NCBI GenBank assembly: GCA_026928255.1
Contig: JAIXKJ010000008.1
Coordinates: forward strand, 1 to 39,429
Reading direction: 5' to 3'
Length of the DNA: 39,429 bases
From: Anaerolineales bacterium
GTDB taxonomy: Bacteria > Chloroflexota > Anaerolineae > Anaerolineales > Villigracilaceae
The translations under genes were made by a program, and so were the position numbers. Positions 10,543 to 18,114 of the stretch are shown piece by piece. The first letter of the stretch is position 1; every line of letters starts with the position of its first letter. The notes under the pieces were generated by a model that did not search any database, was not told the DNA's origin, and was given only the letters and a program-made list of their open reading frames with translations.

Positions 10543-11067
10543 CTAGGCAGCCTGTTGTTCGGAACGAGCCTTGACGACGGCAGCCAACCCGCGAGCGGGT
10601 TCGGCAAGCGTGCGGACGAGTTTGCCCGACGGGGCTTGCAAAACGCCGAGCAGCATGGCGCGCATAACCGGCAATGGCGGAAGGTCCGAGAGGGCTTTCA
10701 CCTGCGCGGAATTCAGCGACTTGCCAGCCATGAAACCGCCTTTGACCTTCACAAATTCGTTGCCTTTGGTCGCGTCGGTCAACGCTTTCGCGGTGGACGC
10801 GGGGTCGGAAAACGCGAACGAGATCGCCGTAGATTTTACAAACATATCTTCGGGGACGTTCATTTCGTTGTCCGCAAAGGCGCGGCGGATGAGCGTGTTT
10901 TTCACGATGTGAAATTCGCCGCCCGATTCGCGGATCTTCGCGCGCAAGCCGTCGAGCGACTTCATATTCGCGCCGGTGTATTCGACGAGAATGACCGCTT
11001 CGCTGCTTTTGATCCACTCGTTATACTGACTTAATACTTCTTCTTTGCGTTGCTTTGAAATAGCCAA
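10543..11067 (-). CDS. rplJ: Ribosomal protein L10
   Basis: L10 anchors L7/L12 dimers to 23S rRNA to build the stalk. I choose the TTG at 11067, giving 174 residues starting (M)AISKQRKEEV, which matches the usual family N-terminus; GGAGG at 11076-11080 then lies eight bases upstream. A GTG at 11076 is also in frame but overlaps the Shine-Dalgarno sequence. The core (YTGANMKSLDGLRAKIRESG, then FHIVKNTLIRRAF) is canonical. It is preceded by a structured leader and co-transcribed with rplL. Confidence 0.95.
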   Translation of the reverse strand: MAISKQRKEEVLSQYNEWIKSSEAVILVEYTGANMKSLDGLRAKIRESGGEFHIVKNTLIRRAFADNEMNVPEDMFVKSTAISFAFSDPASTAKALTDATKGNEFVKVKGGFMAGKSLNSAQVKALSDLPPLPVMRAMLLGVLQAPSGKLVRTLAEPARGLAAVVKARSEQQAA

Positions 11068-11285
11068 GAGATTCACCTCCTTTCAAATAAAAAGTCTTTG
11101 CCGCTCTCGCTGGCAAAGACTTTTCACCCTCCCTCGCGGGAGTCAGCGCGGAGGCGCCGTATTCGTTACTCAGTCCTCGCCTAAACAGGAGATTAAGTTC
11201 CCGCCCGATTTCGTTCTCCGCACAATCGGTTGGAAACGCCTGCCTTCACGGGCGAAGCGGATGTGAAAATTATAGGATGTCTTGC
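11068..11285 (-). promoter_or_regulatory. rplJ-rplL leader with attenuator-like hairpin (L10 leader candidate)
   Basis: A gene-free stretch of about 200 nt between rplA and rplJ. On the minus strand a TATAAT (11269-11274) sits just after the rplA stop, without a good -35. Near the 3' end a 13-bp stem with arms AAAAGTCTTTGCC and GGCAAAGACTTTT (11090-11102 / 11112-11124) is followed by a T-run, just upstream of the rplJ Shine-Dalgarno sequence. The position and terminator shape match the L10-binding leaders that control rplJL in other bacteria. No kink-turn was modelled, so assignment to that class is an inference. Confidence 0.6.
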
Positions 11286-11999
11286 TTATCCTTCTCCACC
11301 AAATGATTCGCCAGCATCCACATGGATGCCAGGTCCCATCGTCGAAGCAATGGTAACGCGCTTCACGAAGTTTCCTTTCGCGCCGGTCGGACGGGATTTG
11401 TTAATCGCATCCATCAGCGCGACGTAGTTCTCATAGAGTTTGTCCGCGTCGAAAGAAGCCTTGCCGACGGAGACGTGAATATTATTGCTCTTATCGAGGC
11501 GATATTCCACGCGCCCGGCTTTCGCTTCCTTAATGGCGCGCTCCATATCTTGAGCGGCGACCACCGTGCCCGCTTTCGGGTTCGGCATCAAACCGCGCGG
11601 ACCCAACACGCGACCCAAGCGCCCCACTTTGCCCATGCTGTCGGGCGTGGCGATGGCGACGTCAAAGTCCAACATGCCGCCTTCGACTTTCTTCAACGAC
11701 TCGTCGTCGTCCACGACAAAATCCGCGCCCGCAGCGCGAGCGGCGGCGGCGCCTTCCGTCTGCGCGAAAACCAACACGCGGACGGTTTTTCCCAAGCCGT
11801 GCGGAAGCACGACCACGTCGCGCAACTGTTGATCCGCCTGACGCGAATCAAGCGTCGTCCGCAAGTGAACTTCAATCGTGGAATCAAACTTCGTCGCGCT
11901 GGTTTCTTTGGCGAGCGCCAGCGCTTCCTTCGCGGAATAGGTTTTGTCCGCGTCCACTTTGGCGAAAGCCGCCAAATATTTCTTTCCGTGTTTTGCCAT
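11286..11999 (-). CDS. rplA: Ribosomal protein L1
   Basis: L1 forms the mobile stalk at the E site and commonly represses its own L11-L1 message. The frame has two adjacent ATGs; I choose the second at 11999 (MAKHGKKYLAAF, 237 residues) because it gives a five-base gap to GGAGG and the usual family N-terminus. The family signature GRLGRVLGPRGLMPNPKAGTV is present, followed by the conserved C-terminal part with FVKRVTIASTMGPGI. It follows rplK by about 50 nt. Confidence 0.96.
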   Translation of the reverse strand: MAKHGKKYLAAFAKVDADKTYSAKEALALAKETSATKFDSTIEVHLRTTLDSRQADQQLRDVVVLPHGLGKTVRVLVFAQTEGAAAARAAGADFVVDDDESLKKVEGGMLDFDVAIATPDSMGKVGRLGRVLGPRGLMPNPKAGTVVAAQDMERAIKEAKAGRVEYRLDKSNNIHVSVGKASFDADKLYENYVALMDAINKSRPTGAKGNFVKRVTIASTMGPGIHVDAGESFGGEG

Positions 12000-12049
12000 C
12001 ATATCCTCCGTGGTGCAAACGCGCTCTCAGCGAACGCTCCCACAATAAA

Positions 12050-12475
12050 TTAGTCCGTAACCGTAATGCCCATCGAGCGGGCGGTGCCTTCGATTTGTTG
12101 CATCGCGCCTTCAAGCGTAATCGCGTTGAGGTCTTTCATTTTCAACTCGGCGATCTCTTTCACTTGCGCGCGAGTTACCTTGCCGACCTTTTCTTTATTC
12201 GGCACGGCAGAGCCTTTAGCGATGCTCGCCGCCTTTCGCAGCAAAACCGTCGCGGGCGAGGTTCGCAAAATAAAGGTGAACGAGCCGTCGGTGTAAACGG
12301 TAATTTCGGCGGGAAGCACTTCGCCCTGTCGGTTCGACGTGCGGGCGTTGTATTCCTTGCAAAAAGCCATGATGTTAACGCCATGACTCGCCAACGCCGG
12401 ACCAACCGGCGGCGCGGGGTTTGCCTTCCCTGCTTCTAATTGAAGGCGAACGATTGCTTTTAGTTTCTTTGCCAT
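12050..12475 (-). CDS. rplK: Ribosomal protein L11
   Basis: 141 residues, the standard length. The N-terminal domain ([23 protein letters not shown] signature, here [19 protein letters not shown]) and the C-terminal rRNA-binding domain ([20 protein letters not shown]) are intact. L11 binds the GTPase-associated centre of 23S rRNA and is needed for factor-dependent GTP hydrolysis and stringent-response activation. First gene of the rplK-rplA pair; an AAGGA lies before the ATG. A structured leader precedes it. Confidence 0.97.
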   Translation of the reverse strand: MAKKLKAIVRLQLEAGKANPAPPVGPALASHGVNIMAFCKEYNARTSNRQGEVLPAEITVYTDGSFTFILRTSPATVLLRKAASIAKGSAVPNKEKVGKVTRAQVKEIAELKMKDLNAITLEGAMQQIEGTARSMGITVTD

Positions 12476-12608
12476 TCCTTTTATACTCCTTGACTGCGCC
12501 GTTTCTTGCGGACGCAGTTGTGGTTTTGGCGCGACGCGCTCCGCGCCGCTCCCACCGCATCAGACTCGTTTGAGCCTGTTACTGTCCATTTCGTTTTTTT
12601 CTAGCCGA
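12476..12608 (-). promoter_or_regulatory. rplK-rplA leader with possible L1-binding site
   Basis: 133 nt without a gene between nusG and rplK. The minus strand contains TGATGCGGTGGGAGC (around 12549-12563), close to the GGUGGGAG loop of the L1 site on 23S rRNA, followed by a GC hairpin (GGCGCG...CGCGCC). L1 represses its operon by binding such a mimic in the leader of this operon in other bacteria. This is a resemblance seen by eye only. Confidence 0.4.
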
Positions 12609-13295
12609 TTATGAAATCGTCTTGACCTGCAAAAAGTCCAACTCGACCGGCGTTTCGCGCCCGAAGAAACTGACCATCACCCGCACTTTATTGCGAACCA
12701 TGTCAATTTCGGAGACGTTGCCGTAAAAATCGTTGAACGGTCCGTCAATAATTTGAACGCGCTCGCCAGGGCGGAAGGTTACTTTCGTCTCGGCTTCGGC
12801 TTCCATCTTCTTGACGATTTGCGACATCTCTTCGGGGCGCAACGGCGTCGGGTTGTTGCCCATGCCGACGAAACCCGTCACGCCCGGCGTGTTGCGGACG
12901 ACATACCACGATTCTTCGGTCAAAATCAAATTCACTAACACATAACCGGGAAAAATATGTCGGTTATAGGTTTTGCGTTTTCCGTCTTTGACTTCGATCT
13001 CTTCCTGAGTCGGGATGATGACGTCGAAAATCATATCCTTCATGCCCATCGTTTCGATGCGCTGTTCAAGGTTGTGACGCACTTTGTTTTCGTAACCCGA
13101 ATAGCAATGGATAACATACCAAGCGGGTCCCTCGACAATCGCTTCCACCGGCGGAAGATTATCGGGAATCTTTTCGGCGGCAGGAGTCGGTTTCGGCGTC
13201 GAGTCGGAAGCGGAAAGGTCCGCGGGCGCGGGGCGCGTCTCGGCGGTTTCGCTCGACTCTTGTTCAAACGGCTCTTGCGGTTGCGTTAAATCCAT
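12609..13295 (-). CDS. nusG: Transcription termination/antitermination protein NusG
   Basis: 228 residues, longer than the ~180 of most NusG. The NGN domain starts near residue 60 (WYVIHCYSGYENKVRHNLEQ) and the C-terminal KOW domain follows (FRPGERVQIIDGPFNDFYGN). NusG binds RNA polymerase, modulates pausing and links to Rho or ribosomal S10. The first ~58 residues are an acidic, Pro/Ser/Thr-rich extension, probably disordered; no better internal start is obvious. It follows secE by about 18 nt, the standard secE-nusG pairing. Confidence 0.95.
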   Translation of the reverse strand: MDLTQPQEPFEQESSETAETRPAPADLSASDSTPKPTPAAEKIPDNLPPVEAIVEGPAWYVIHCYSGYENKVRHNLEQRIETMGMKDMIFDVIIPTQEEIEVKDGKRKTYNRHIFPGYVLVNLILTEESWYVVRNTPGVTGFVGMGNNPTPLRPEEMSQIVKKMEAEAETKVTFRPGERVQIIDGPFNDFYGNVSEIDMVRNKVRVMVSFFGRETPVELDFLQVKTIS

Positions 13296-13313
13296 CGCTT
13301 TCCTCGATTTGCT

Positions 13314-13532
13314 CTATACGCCAATCGCCAAATTCAAAAGTTCCTTAGCCAGCGCGTCCACGCCCGCCAGGAAAAGACCCATGAAAACCATCACGATTAA
13401 AACGAGAATTGTGAGGCGACGCGCTTCGGGCCAAGTGGGCCAGCTGACTTTACGCAGTTCGCCGGTCGTCTCTCGATAGTAACGCTGAATGGCGTTTTCT
13501 TTTTTCTTGACTTGCTTTGCCTTCTCCGCCAA
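13314..13532 (-). CDS. secE: Preprotein translocase subunit SecE
   Basis: 72 residues with the short-form SecE layout: a basic N-terminus, the amphipathic helix motif AIQRYYRETTGELRKVSWPTWPEARRLT, then one membrane segment (LTILVLIVMVFMGLFLAGVD). It clamps SecY in the translocon. Lies between tRNA-Trp and nusG, the usual context, with AAGGAG-like sequence upstream. Confidence 0.95.
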   Translation of the reverse strand: MAEKAKQVKKKENAIQRYYRETTGELRKVSWPTWPEARRLTILVLIVMVFMGLFLAGVDALAKELLNLAIGV

Positions 13533-13560
13533 GATGTTTCTCCTTCAGGTTTTTACGGCT

Positions 13561-13584
13561 AAAACGCCGCTGACGCGGCGTTGT
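13561..13584 (-). other. Hairpin between tRNA-Trp and secE
   Basis: A GC-rich stem (AACGCCGC / GCGGCGTT, loop GTCA) follows the tRNA-Trp gene on the minus strand, with only a short T-stretch. It may be a processing site or weak attenuator within the operon. Confidence 0.4.
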
Positions 13585-13593
13585 TGCCTTAGG

Positions 13594-13666
13594 CAGGCCA
13601 GGTAGGACTTGAACCCACAACCGCTCGTTTTGGAGACGAGTGCTCTGCCAATTGAGCCACTGGCCT
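13594..13666 (-). tRNA. tRNA-Trp (CCA)
   Basis: Acceptor stem AGGCCAG / CTGGCCT, D-arm GCTC-AATTGGCAG-AGC, anticodon stem CTCGT / ACGAG around loop CTCCAAA giving anticodon CCA, and T-arm GTGGG-TTCAAGT-CCTAC. The 3' CCA is not encoded. It sits between rpmG and secE, a common bacterial arrangement. Confidence 0.95.
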
Positions 13667-13700
13667 AAAAGGCGAAGGCGGTTTTACCCGCCTCGCCGAA

Positions 13701-13871
13701 TTACTTCGTTTCGCGGTGGACCGTGTGCTTCTTGCAACGGTCGCAGTATTTCTTCAATTCGATCCGATTCGGATCATTGCGTCTATTCTTCTCGGTGGTG
13801 TAGTTGCGTTCCTTGCAGTCGTTGCATTGCAGGGTAACCACCGGGCGAATGTCTTTCTTCTTAGAAGCCAT
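13701..13871 (-). CDS. rpmG: Ribosomal protein L33, zinc-binding form
   Basis: 56 residues starting [15 protein letters not shown]. Two Cys pairs (CNDC and CDRC) form the zinc ribbon of the C+ type L33, and the ending [10 protein letters not shown] is typical. It is a component of the 50S subunit near the E site. The gene lies 17 nt downstream of tuf and just before tRNA-Trp. The presence of cysteines means it should depend on zinc; no second L33 copy is in the window. Confidence 0.95.
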   Translation of the reverse strand: MASKKKDIRPVVTLQCNDCKERNYTTEKNRRNDPNRIELKKYCDRCKKHTVHRETK

Positions 13872-13888
13872 TGTACTACCTTAATCTC

Positions 13889-15088
13889 TTATTCGAGGAT
13901 CTTCGTTACGACGCCCGCGCCGACGGTCAAGCCGCCTTCGCGGATGGCGAACTTCGAGCCTTGTTCCAACGCCACTGGCACAATCAATTCTACCGTCAGG
14001 TTGACGTTGTCGCCCGGCATGACCATTTCGACGCCCTCAGGCAAGGTGATGTCGCCCGTTACGTCCATCGTGCGGATGTAGAACTGCGGACGGTAGCCTG
14101 AGAAGAACGCTTTGTGACGTCCGCCTTCTTCTTTCTTCAAAACGTACACTTCCGCCAAGAATTTCTTGTGCGGCGTTACCGAACCCGGCTTCGCCAACAC
14201 TTGACCGCGCTCGATGTCGTCGCGCTCGATGCCGCGCAACAAAATGCCCGCGTTGTCCCCCGCCACCGCTTCGTCCAATTCTTTATGGAACATTTCGATG
14301 CCGGTAATCACCGAACTCTTCGTGTCGCGCAAGCCGATGATTTCTACCGCGTCGCCTTTCTTCGCCACGCCGCGATCCACGCGACCGGTTACCACCGTGC
14401 CGCGTCCCTTAATCGAGAAGACGTCTTCCACCGCCATCATAAACGGTTTGTCCATCTCGCGCTGCGGTTCGGGGATGTATTCGTCAATTACGCGCAACAG
14501 TTCCTTAATCGGGGCGTATTCCGGCGCGTTCGGGTCGGTCGAGGTACTTTCCAACGCCACTTTCGCCGAGCCGCGAACGATCGGCGTGGTGTCGCCAGGA
14601 AAGCCGTAACTGCTCAGCAGTTCGCGCAGTTCCAATTCGACCAATTCTAACAACTCGGGGTCGTCCATCATGTCCACTTTGTTCAAGAAGACGACGATGC
14701 TCGGAACTTCCACTTGGCGAGCCAAGAGGACGTGTTCGCGCGTTTGCGGCATCGGTCCGTCTGGCGCCGCTACGACTAAAATCGCGCCGTCCACTTGCGC
14801 CGCGCCGGTAATCATGTTCTTGATGTAGTCGCGGTGGCCCGGCATGTCCACGTGCGCGTAGTGCCGTTTTTCCGTCTGGTATTCGACGTGCGAGATGTTA
14901 ATCGTGATGCCGCGCGCTTTTTCTTCCGGCGCGTTGTCAATTTGGTCGTAGGCTTTGAATTCGCCTCCGCCCATCAAGCCCGCTACTTTGGTTATCGCAG
15001 CCGTCAACGTGGTTTTGCCGTGGTCAATGTGACCCATCGTGCCCACGTTCAGGTGCGCCTTGCTTCTGTCAAACTTCCCTTTCGCCAT
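13889..15088 (-). CDS. tuf: Elongation factor Tu
   Basis: 399 residues. The GTPase P-loop GHIDHGKT lies at residues 19-26, with DMPGH (G3) and NKVDMMDD (G4) following, then the two beta-barrel domains ([22 protein letters not shown]). It delivers aminoacyl-tRNA to the ribosome. AAGGAG precedes the ATG. It is transcribed with three upstream tRNA genes and the downstream rpmG-secE-nusG genes; no fusA or rpsG lies next to it, so this is the tRNA-linked tuf locus. Confidence 0.98.
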   Translation of the reverse strand: MAKGKFDRSKAHLNVGTMGHIDHGKTTLTAAITKVAGLMGGGEFKAYDQIDNAPEEKARGITINISHVEYQTEKRHYAHVDMPGHRDYIKNMITGAAQVDGAILVVAAPDGPMPQTREHVLLARQVEVPSIVVFLNKVDMMDDPELLELVELELRELLSSYGFPGDTTPIVRGSAKVALESTSTDPNAPEYAPIKELLRVIDEYIPEPQREMDKPFMMAVEDVFSIKGRGTVVTGRVDRGVAKKGDAVEIIGLRDTKSSVITGIEMFHKELDEAVAGDNAGILLRGIERDDIERGQVLAKPGSVTPHKKFLAEVYVLKKEEGGRHKAFFSGYRPQFYIRTMDVTGDITLPEGVEMVMPGDNVNLTVELIVPVALEQGSKFAIREGGLTVGAGVVTKILE

Positions 15089-15135
15089 GTTGCTTTCTCC
15101 TTATTTGGTTCATAAGAAATATTTTCTAGCAAGTG

Positions 15136-15208
15136 AGCCCTCAACGAGATTTGAACCCGTGACCTCACCCTTACCAAGGGTGTGCTCTGCCAGCTGAGCT
15201 ATGAGGGC
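15136..15208 (-). tRNA. tRNA-Thr (GGT)
   Basis: Acceptor GCCCTCA / TGAGGGC, anticodon stem CACCC / GGGTG around TTGGTAA giving GGT, T-arm ACGGG-TTCAAAT-CTCGT. No encoded CCA. Third tRNA of the cluster, directly before tuf. Confidence 0.95.
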
Positions 15209-15238
15209 GTTACATGCCGCGCCGACTTGCTCGGCGTG

Positions 15239-15321
15239 TGGGCAGTGAAGGATTCGAACCTCCGAAGTCTTCTGACAACTGATTTACAGTCAGTCCCCTT
15301 TGGCCGCTTGGGTAACTGCCC
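15239..15321 (-). tRNA. tRNA-Tyr (GTA)
   Basis: Class II tRNA of 83 nt with a long variable arm. Acceptor GGGCAGT / ACTGCCC, anticodon loop CTGTAAA giving GTA, T-arm GGAGG-TTCGAAT-CCTTC. Middle gene of the Thr-Tyr-Thr-tuf cluster. Confidence 0.95.
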
Positions 15322-15360
15322 ATTTAATTGTGCCGATTGCTTGCCCGCCGCGCAACCGAG

Positions 15361-15433
15361 AGCCGACGACGAGAATTGAACTCGTAACCTTCCGCTTACA
15401 AGGCGGGCGCTCTGCCGATTGAGCTACGTCGGC
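15361..15433 (-). tRNA. tRNA-Thr (TGT)
   Basis: Acceptor GCCGACG / CGTCGGC, anticodon loop CTTGTAA giving TGT, T-arm ACGAG-TTCAATT-CTCGT. The first anticodon-stem pair is a C-A mismatch. First gene after the operon promoter. Confidence 0.93.
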
Positions 15434-15451
15434 AAGTCAATAAGCGGACGA

Positions 15452-15479
15452 ATTATACCAAAACAATTCTCAACGTCAA
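15452..15479 (-). promoter_or_regulatory. Promoter of the tRNA-tuf-secE-nusG-rpl operon
   Basis: On the minus strand TTGACG (15474-15479), a 16-nt spacer and an extended -10 TGGTATAAT (TATAAT at 15452-15457) stand about 20 nt before the first tRNA. Strong match to sigma-70 consensus, as expected for a stable-RNA operon. Confidence 0.85.
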
Positions 15480-15526
15480 GCAAATAAGCGACGAGTTTCG
15501 TCAAAAAATCGTTAAGGCATTTGCCC

Positions 15527-15572
15527 TTGACAAAAAACAAAACGCGGACTATTATTAGAACAGGTGTTCTAA
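15527..15572 (+). promoter_or_regulatory. SOS-type promoter: LexA box overlapping start of the ATPase gene
   Basis: TTGACA at 15527-15532, a 17-nt spacer and TATTAT at 15550-15555. Immediately downstream is a perfect palindrome TTAGAAC-AGGT-GTTCTAA (15555-15572) containing GAACAGGTGTTC, which fits GAACRNRYGTTC at every position. It covers the expected transcription start and ends on the A of the ATG; its AGGTG core is also the only Shine-Dalgarno-like sequence. Confidence 0.8.
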
Positions 15573-16366
15573 TGGATGAATTATCTGACCTCGACTTAAT
15601 GCTCCAATCTTATACGGAAGTTTCTCGACAAGAGGAATTCGCGGAAGAAGTTCTCGCGCCGCCTCCCCCGCCCGAAGCGGATGCGCCTTCTTTGAGCGAA
15701 ACTTTGCGGACGCTTTCTCCGTTGCCGCCCAACGCGCTTTTTCTTGGGTTGGCGCGGGACGGGTTGCCGATTCTGCTCAATTTGGACGATCCGCTTCCAG
15801 GTCCGATTTTGGCGGCGGGCGATTCTGCCAGCGGCAAGACGACTTTTTTGCGCGGCGTGGCGCGGGCGGCGGAAGCGCTTCATCCGTCGAGTTTGATTCA
15901 ATACGTCGTCCTGACTTCTAAGCCCGAAGAGTGGCAGGCGCACGACGAGGGGCACAACGCGGGGATTTATAAAATTGGCGAGCCAAACGCCGCCGAACTT
16001 TTGCAAGCGCTGGAAAAGTGGGCGCGCGAAAATCGCGGCGGCGAGCAACACGTTTTGCTGTTTGTGGACGACTTGGACGCGCTTTTGCAAGCGGACGACG
16101 CGGCGGCGCAAAACTCGCTGCGTTGGCTGTTCTTGCGCGGGACGAACCGCCGCGTGTGGACGTTCGTCGCTTGGGGCGCGGAGAGAATTGGCGAGCAAAA
16201 AGATTGGCTGAGCGCGTTTCGCACGCGCGTCTTCGGCGCGGTGAAGGATGAGGAAACGGCGCGTTTGTTGGCGGGCATTTCCGCGTTGGACGGGTTGAGC
16301 GCGGGCGAGTTTGCCATCCGCGAGGAAGAGCGTTTGCTTAAGTTCGAGTTTCCGATTTTTGAGTAG
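15572..16366 (+). CDS. FtsK/HerA-like P-loop ATPase, probably LexA-regulated
   Basis: 264 residues from the ATG at 15572; an in-frame upstream start would run through the promoter and is rejected. After an acidic N-terminus and a Pro run (LAPPPPPEAD), the region GLPILLNLDDPLPGPILAAG leads into Walker A GDSASGKT (residues 83-90) and a Walker B HVLLFVDDLD (Asp-Asp ~166-167). The phrase 'loading domain-like strand, GPILAAGDSASGKTT' resembles the FtsK/SpoIIIE motor core, but the membrane and gamma (DNA-orienting) domains are absent. The function is unknown: a small DNA-pumping or AAA-type helper is plausible. It is divergent from the tRNA-tuf operon and stands alone. The LexA box suggests induction by DNA damage. 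Confidence 0.75.
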   Translation: MDELSDLDLMLQSYTEVSRQEEFAEEVLAPPPPPEADAPSLSETLRTLSPLPPNALFLGLARDGLPILLNLDDPLPGPILAAGDSASGKTTFLRGVARAAEALHPSSLIQYVVLTSKPEEWQAHDEGHNAGIYKIGEPNAAELLQALEKWARENRGGEQHVLLFVDDLDALLQADDAAAQNSLRWLFLRGTNRRVWTFVAWGAERIGEQKDWLSAFRTRVFGAVKDEETARLLAGISALDGLSAGEFAIREEERLLKFEFPIFE

Positions 16367-16441
16367 GGGCAGATTTTCAACCAGAGATGAACGGGGATGA
16401 ACGGGGATGTTTGTTCGTCGCCGCAGGTTTTGGTTTGAGGG

Positions 16442-16819
16442 CTAACAATAACGAATCGTCCCGAAGGTTTTGAACCTTCGGGACGGTTTGCCCCCGCCTG
16501 ATGTTGGCAATGGCGTCCCCTGACTGTTTGATTTCACGCACATATAGTCCACGCAGGCGTAACCTGACTGACAATATTTTTCGCCAGGGATGCATTCTTT
16601 CGCTGAATTGTCCGTTTCGACGCAGGTGCCTGGGTTGGTATCAATTTTACAATTTGCAGATTTATTACAATAAGCCCCCCAACCACAGGGTCCGTCATCG
16701 CAACACCGGTCTCCTATATTAGCAACAACTAGGGAATAGCTTTTGGATATGGAAAGTAAACATAAAAATACTGAAAGTAATACTAAGATTTTCTTAACCC
16801 CATGCCAAAATATCACCAT
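16442..16819 (-). CDS. Cysteine-rich secreted protein, unknown
   Basis: 125 residues. An N-terminal hydrophobic segment after two lysines (KKILVLLSVFLCLLSISKSY) looks like a signal peptide. The mature part has about a dozen cysteines in short loops (CCDDGPC, CIPGEKYC, CVDYMC), suggesting a disulphide-knotted exported domain. I do not recognise the family. The DNA is AT-rich compared with its surroundings. The last 15 or so codons run through a 36-bp palindromic repeat (16451-16486), so the natural C-terminus was probably replaced by repeat-encoded residues. It follows the lipoprotein gene by 37 nt on the same strand and may be co-transcribed. No clear Shine-Dalgarno sequence is visible. Confidence 0.55.
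   Translation of the reverse strand: MVIFWHGVKKILVLLSVFLCLLSISKSYSLVVANIGDRCCDDGPCGWGAYCNKSANCKIDTNPGTCVETDNSAKECIPGEKYCQSGYACVDYMCVKSNSQGTPLPTSGGGKPSRRFKTFGTIRYC
16451..16486. repeat. Palindromic 36-bp repeat, copy 1
   Basis: Perfect hairpin with arms CGTCCCGAAGGTT and AACCTTCGGGACG around a TTG loop. Identical over 36 bp to 18122-18157. No T-run follows, so it is REP-like rather than a terminator. It overlaps the 3' end of the Cys-rich gene. Confidence 0.85.
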
Positions 16820-16856
16820 AAATATATGGTAGCAGATTACGGCTTTTATTCAATAA

Positions 16857-18107
16857 TTATTGATGTAGGAAAAAGAAGAGAATTTCTTCCATCTCAGATG
16901 TAACTTGTGCCTGTTTACCATCATCTACCAATTTTTGTAATAGTTCCTGTTTATATGTTTCTCCACTTTGGTATAAACTAAGTGGTTCATGAAACCAAAA
17001 ATCAGTATTTGCATCACCGCTTTCAATAATTGTATCTCCATAGAATGAGGGGATTTTTCTTATACCATGTACAAACCCTTGAAAAAACCAATTAATATCT
17101 GACTTGAGATAAGCGCCATGTAAAACACCGATAGAACCGTCAGGATTTTTTATAGCAAAACCAAATAATGCAAATTTACGTCCAGCATATTTAGAGTCAA
17201 ACATTTTACCGTCTAAAATCCCTACTGAAAGTAATTGGTCAGGTTCGCCGCCATCGGCAACGTTGAATATAGGCTCAACAAAGGTGATTGCTCCTGTCGG
17301 GCTTTTTCTCGTCGTCCACCCATAATTCTTTGACTTTTCAGGGATGACGAATTTCCCGCTTTGTAGCGCCTCTTTTTCGGCGGCGATCAACTGCGCCATA
17401 AACGCTTCAAAATCATCGCCGACCTCGTACTCGATATATTTCCCGTCTTTGCGCTCTTCGTTTGAGATGGGCATAAAAACCATCCCCGCCTGCTCAGGCG
17501 ACAGCCAAGCGTCGGCGTTGGGGTCGTAGACGGTTTGCGCGTCGCCGCTTGCGTCGCGGAAGACCTGCCAGCCTTGCGCCACGCTTTCGGGCGGGACGCT
17601 CCACTGGTAGTTGACGCGGACTTTGCTCGTCAGTACCTCGTCGCCGACGACCAGCGCTTCAGGGATTTGGTCTGCGGGGATTTGCGCGACTTGGTCGAGG
17701 CTCTCGTAGCGCTTGACCCACGCTCCGTTTTCAAGGTCGTAGTAAGCGCTGACTTCATTTCCGTTTTCATCCGCGCCTGAATATTGGACGAGCGTCCCCC
17801 AGCCTGACTCGGCGATGACGGGTTCGCTCCATTTGACTTCTGCGTCCCACAGATCGGCGGGCATCTCGTCAACGGATGGGGCTTGGGCAATTTTTTGCTC
17901 CTCGTCCATTGAGTCCAACTCCGCGCGAGAAAACGACGGTAGAGGAATCTCCGTCGGCGTGGGGGAAGGTTTCTCCTGCGTCGAAATGACAAGCGTCGCG
18001 GTAGGGGTTGAGACCTCCGAGTTTTCTAAAAACTCGGAGGTCTGAGTCTGCGTCGGCGCGGCGCAGGCGGCGAGCATAAAGGTCAAGAGAAGGAAGAGGC
18101 GTTTCAT
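16857..18107 (-). CDS. Lipoprotein, unknown function
   Basis: 416 residues from the ATG at 18107, chosen because it begins a clean lipoprotein signal: MKRLFLLLTFMLAAC with lipobox LAAC. A Thr/Pro/Ser-rich linker follows, in which a perfect 33-bp palindrome is read in frame (SEFLENSEV). The mature part has no family I recognise. Base composition changes near 17.3 kb: the 5' two thirds have GC content like neighbouring genes, while the C-terminal third (from about KNYGWTTRKSP) is strongly AT-rich, so the gene is a mosaic. A TATAAT at 18114-18119 lies six bases before the ATG, hinting at a leaderless message; no Shine-Dalgarno sequence is visible. The Cys-rich gene follows it. Confidence 0.7.
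   Translation of the reverse strand: MKRLFLLLTFMLAACAAPTQTQTSEFLENSEVSTPTATLVISTQEKPSPTPTEIPLPSFSRAELDSMDEEQKIAQAPSVDEMPADLWDAEVKWSEPVIAESGWGTLVQYSGADENGNEVSAYYDLENGAWVKRYESLDQVAQIPADQIPEALVVGDEVLTSKVRVNYQWSVPPESVAQGWQVFRDASGDAQTVYDPNADAWLSPEQAGMVFMPISNEERKDGKYIEYEVGDDFEAFMAQLIAAEKEALQSGKFVIPEKSKNYGWTTRKSPTGAITFVEPIFNVADGGEPDQLLSVGILDGKMFDSKYAGRKFALFGFAIKNPDGSIGVLHGAYLKSDINWFFQGFVHGIRKIPSFYGDTIIESGDANTDFWFHEPLSLYQSGETYKQELLQKLVDDGKQAQVTSEMEEILFFFLHQ
18011..18043. repeat. In-frame palindrome inside the lipoprotein gene
   Basis: A perfect 15-bp stem, arms AGACCTCCGAGTTTT and AAAACTCGGAGGTCT with loop CTA, lies in the linker just after the lipobox. It keeps the reading frame open. It is a different sequence from the 36-bp repeat but has the same design. 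Confidence 0.75.
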
Positions 18108-18114
18108 GCCCACA

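Noticed and set aside
10071..15115. Long plus-strand frames opposite the ribosomal and tuf genes
   Set aside because: Mirror frames of high-GC coding sequence with no ribosome-binding sites or recognisable domains.
15521..15571. Longer N-terminus of the ATPase starting at 15521
   Set aside because: It would translate the -35, -10 and operator; the ATG at 15572 fits the promoter.
16375..16441. Short tandem GATGAACGGG copies after the ATPase gene
   Set aside because: Only two copies, too short to call an element.
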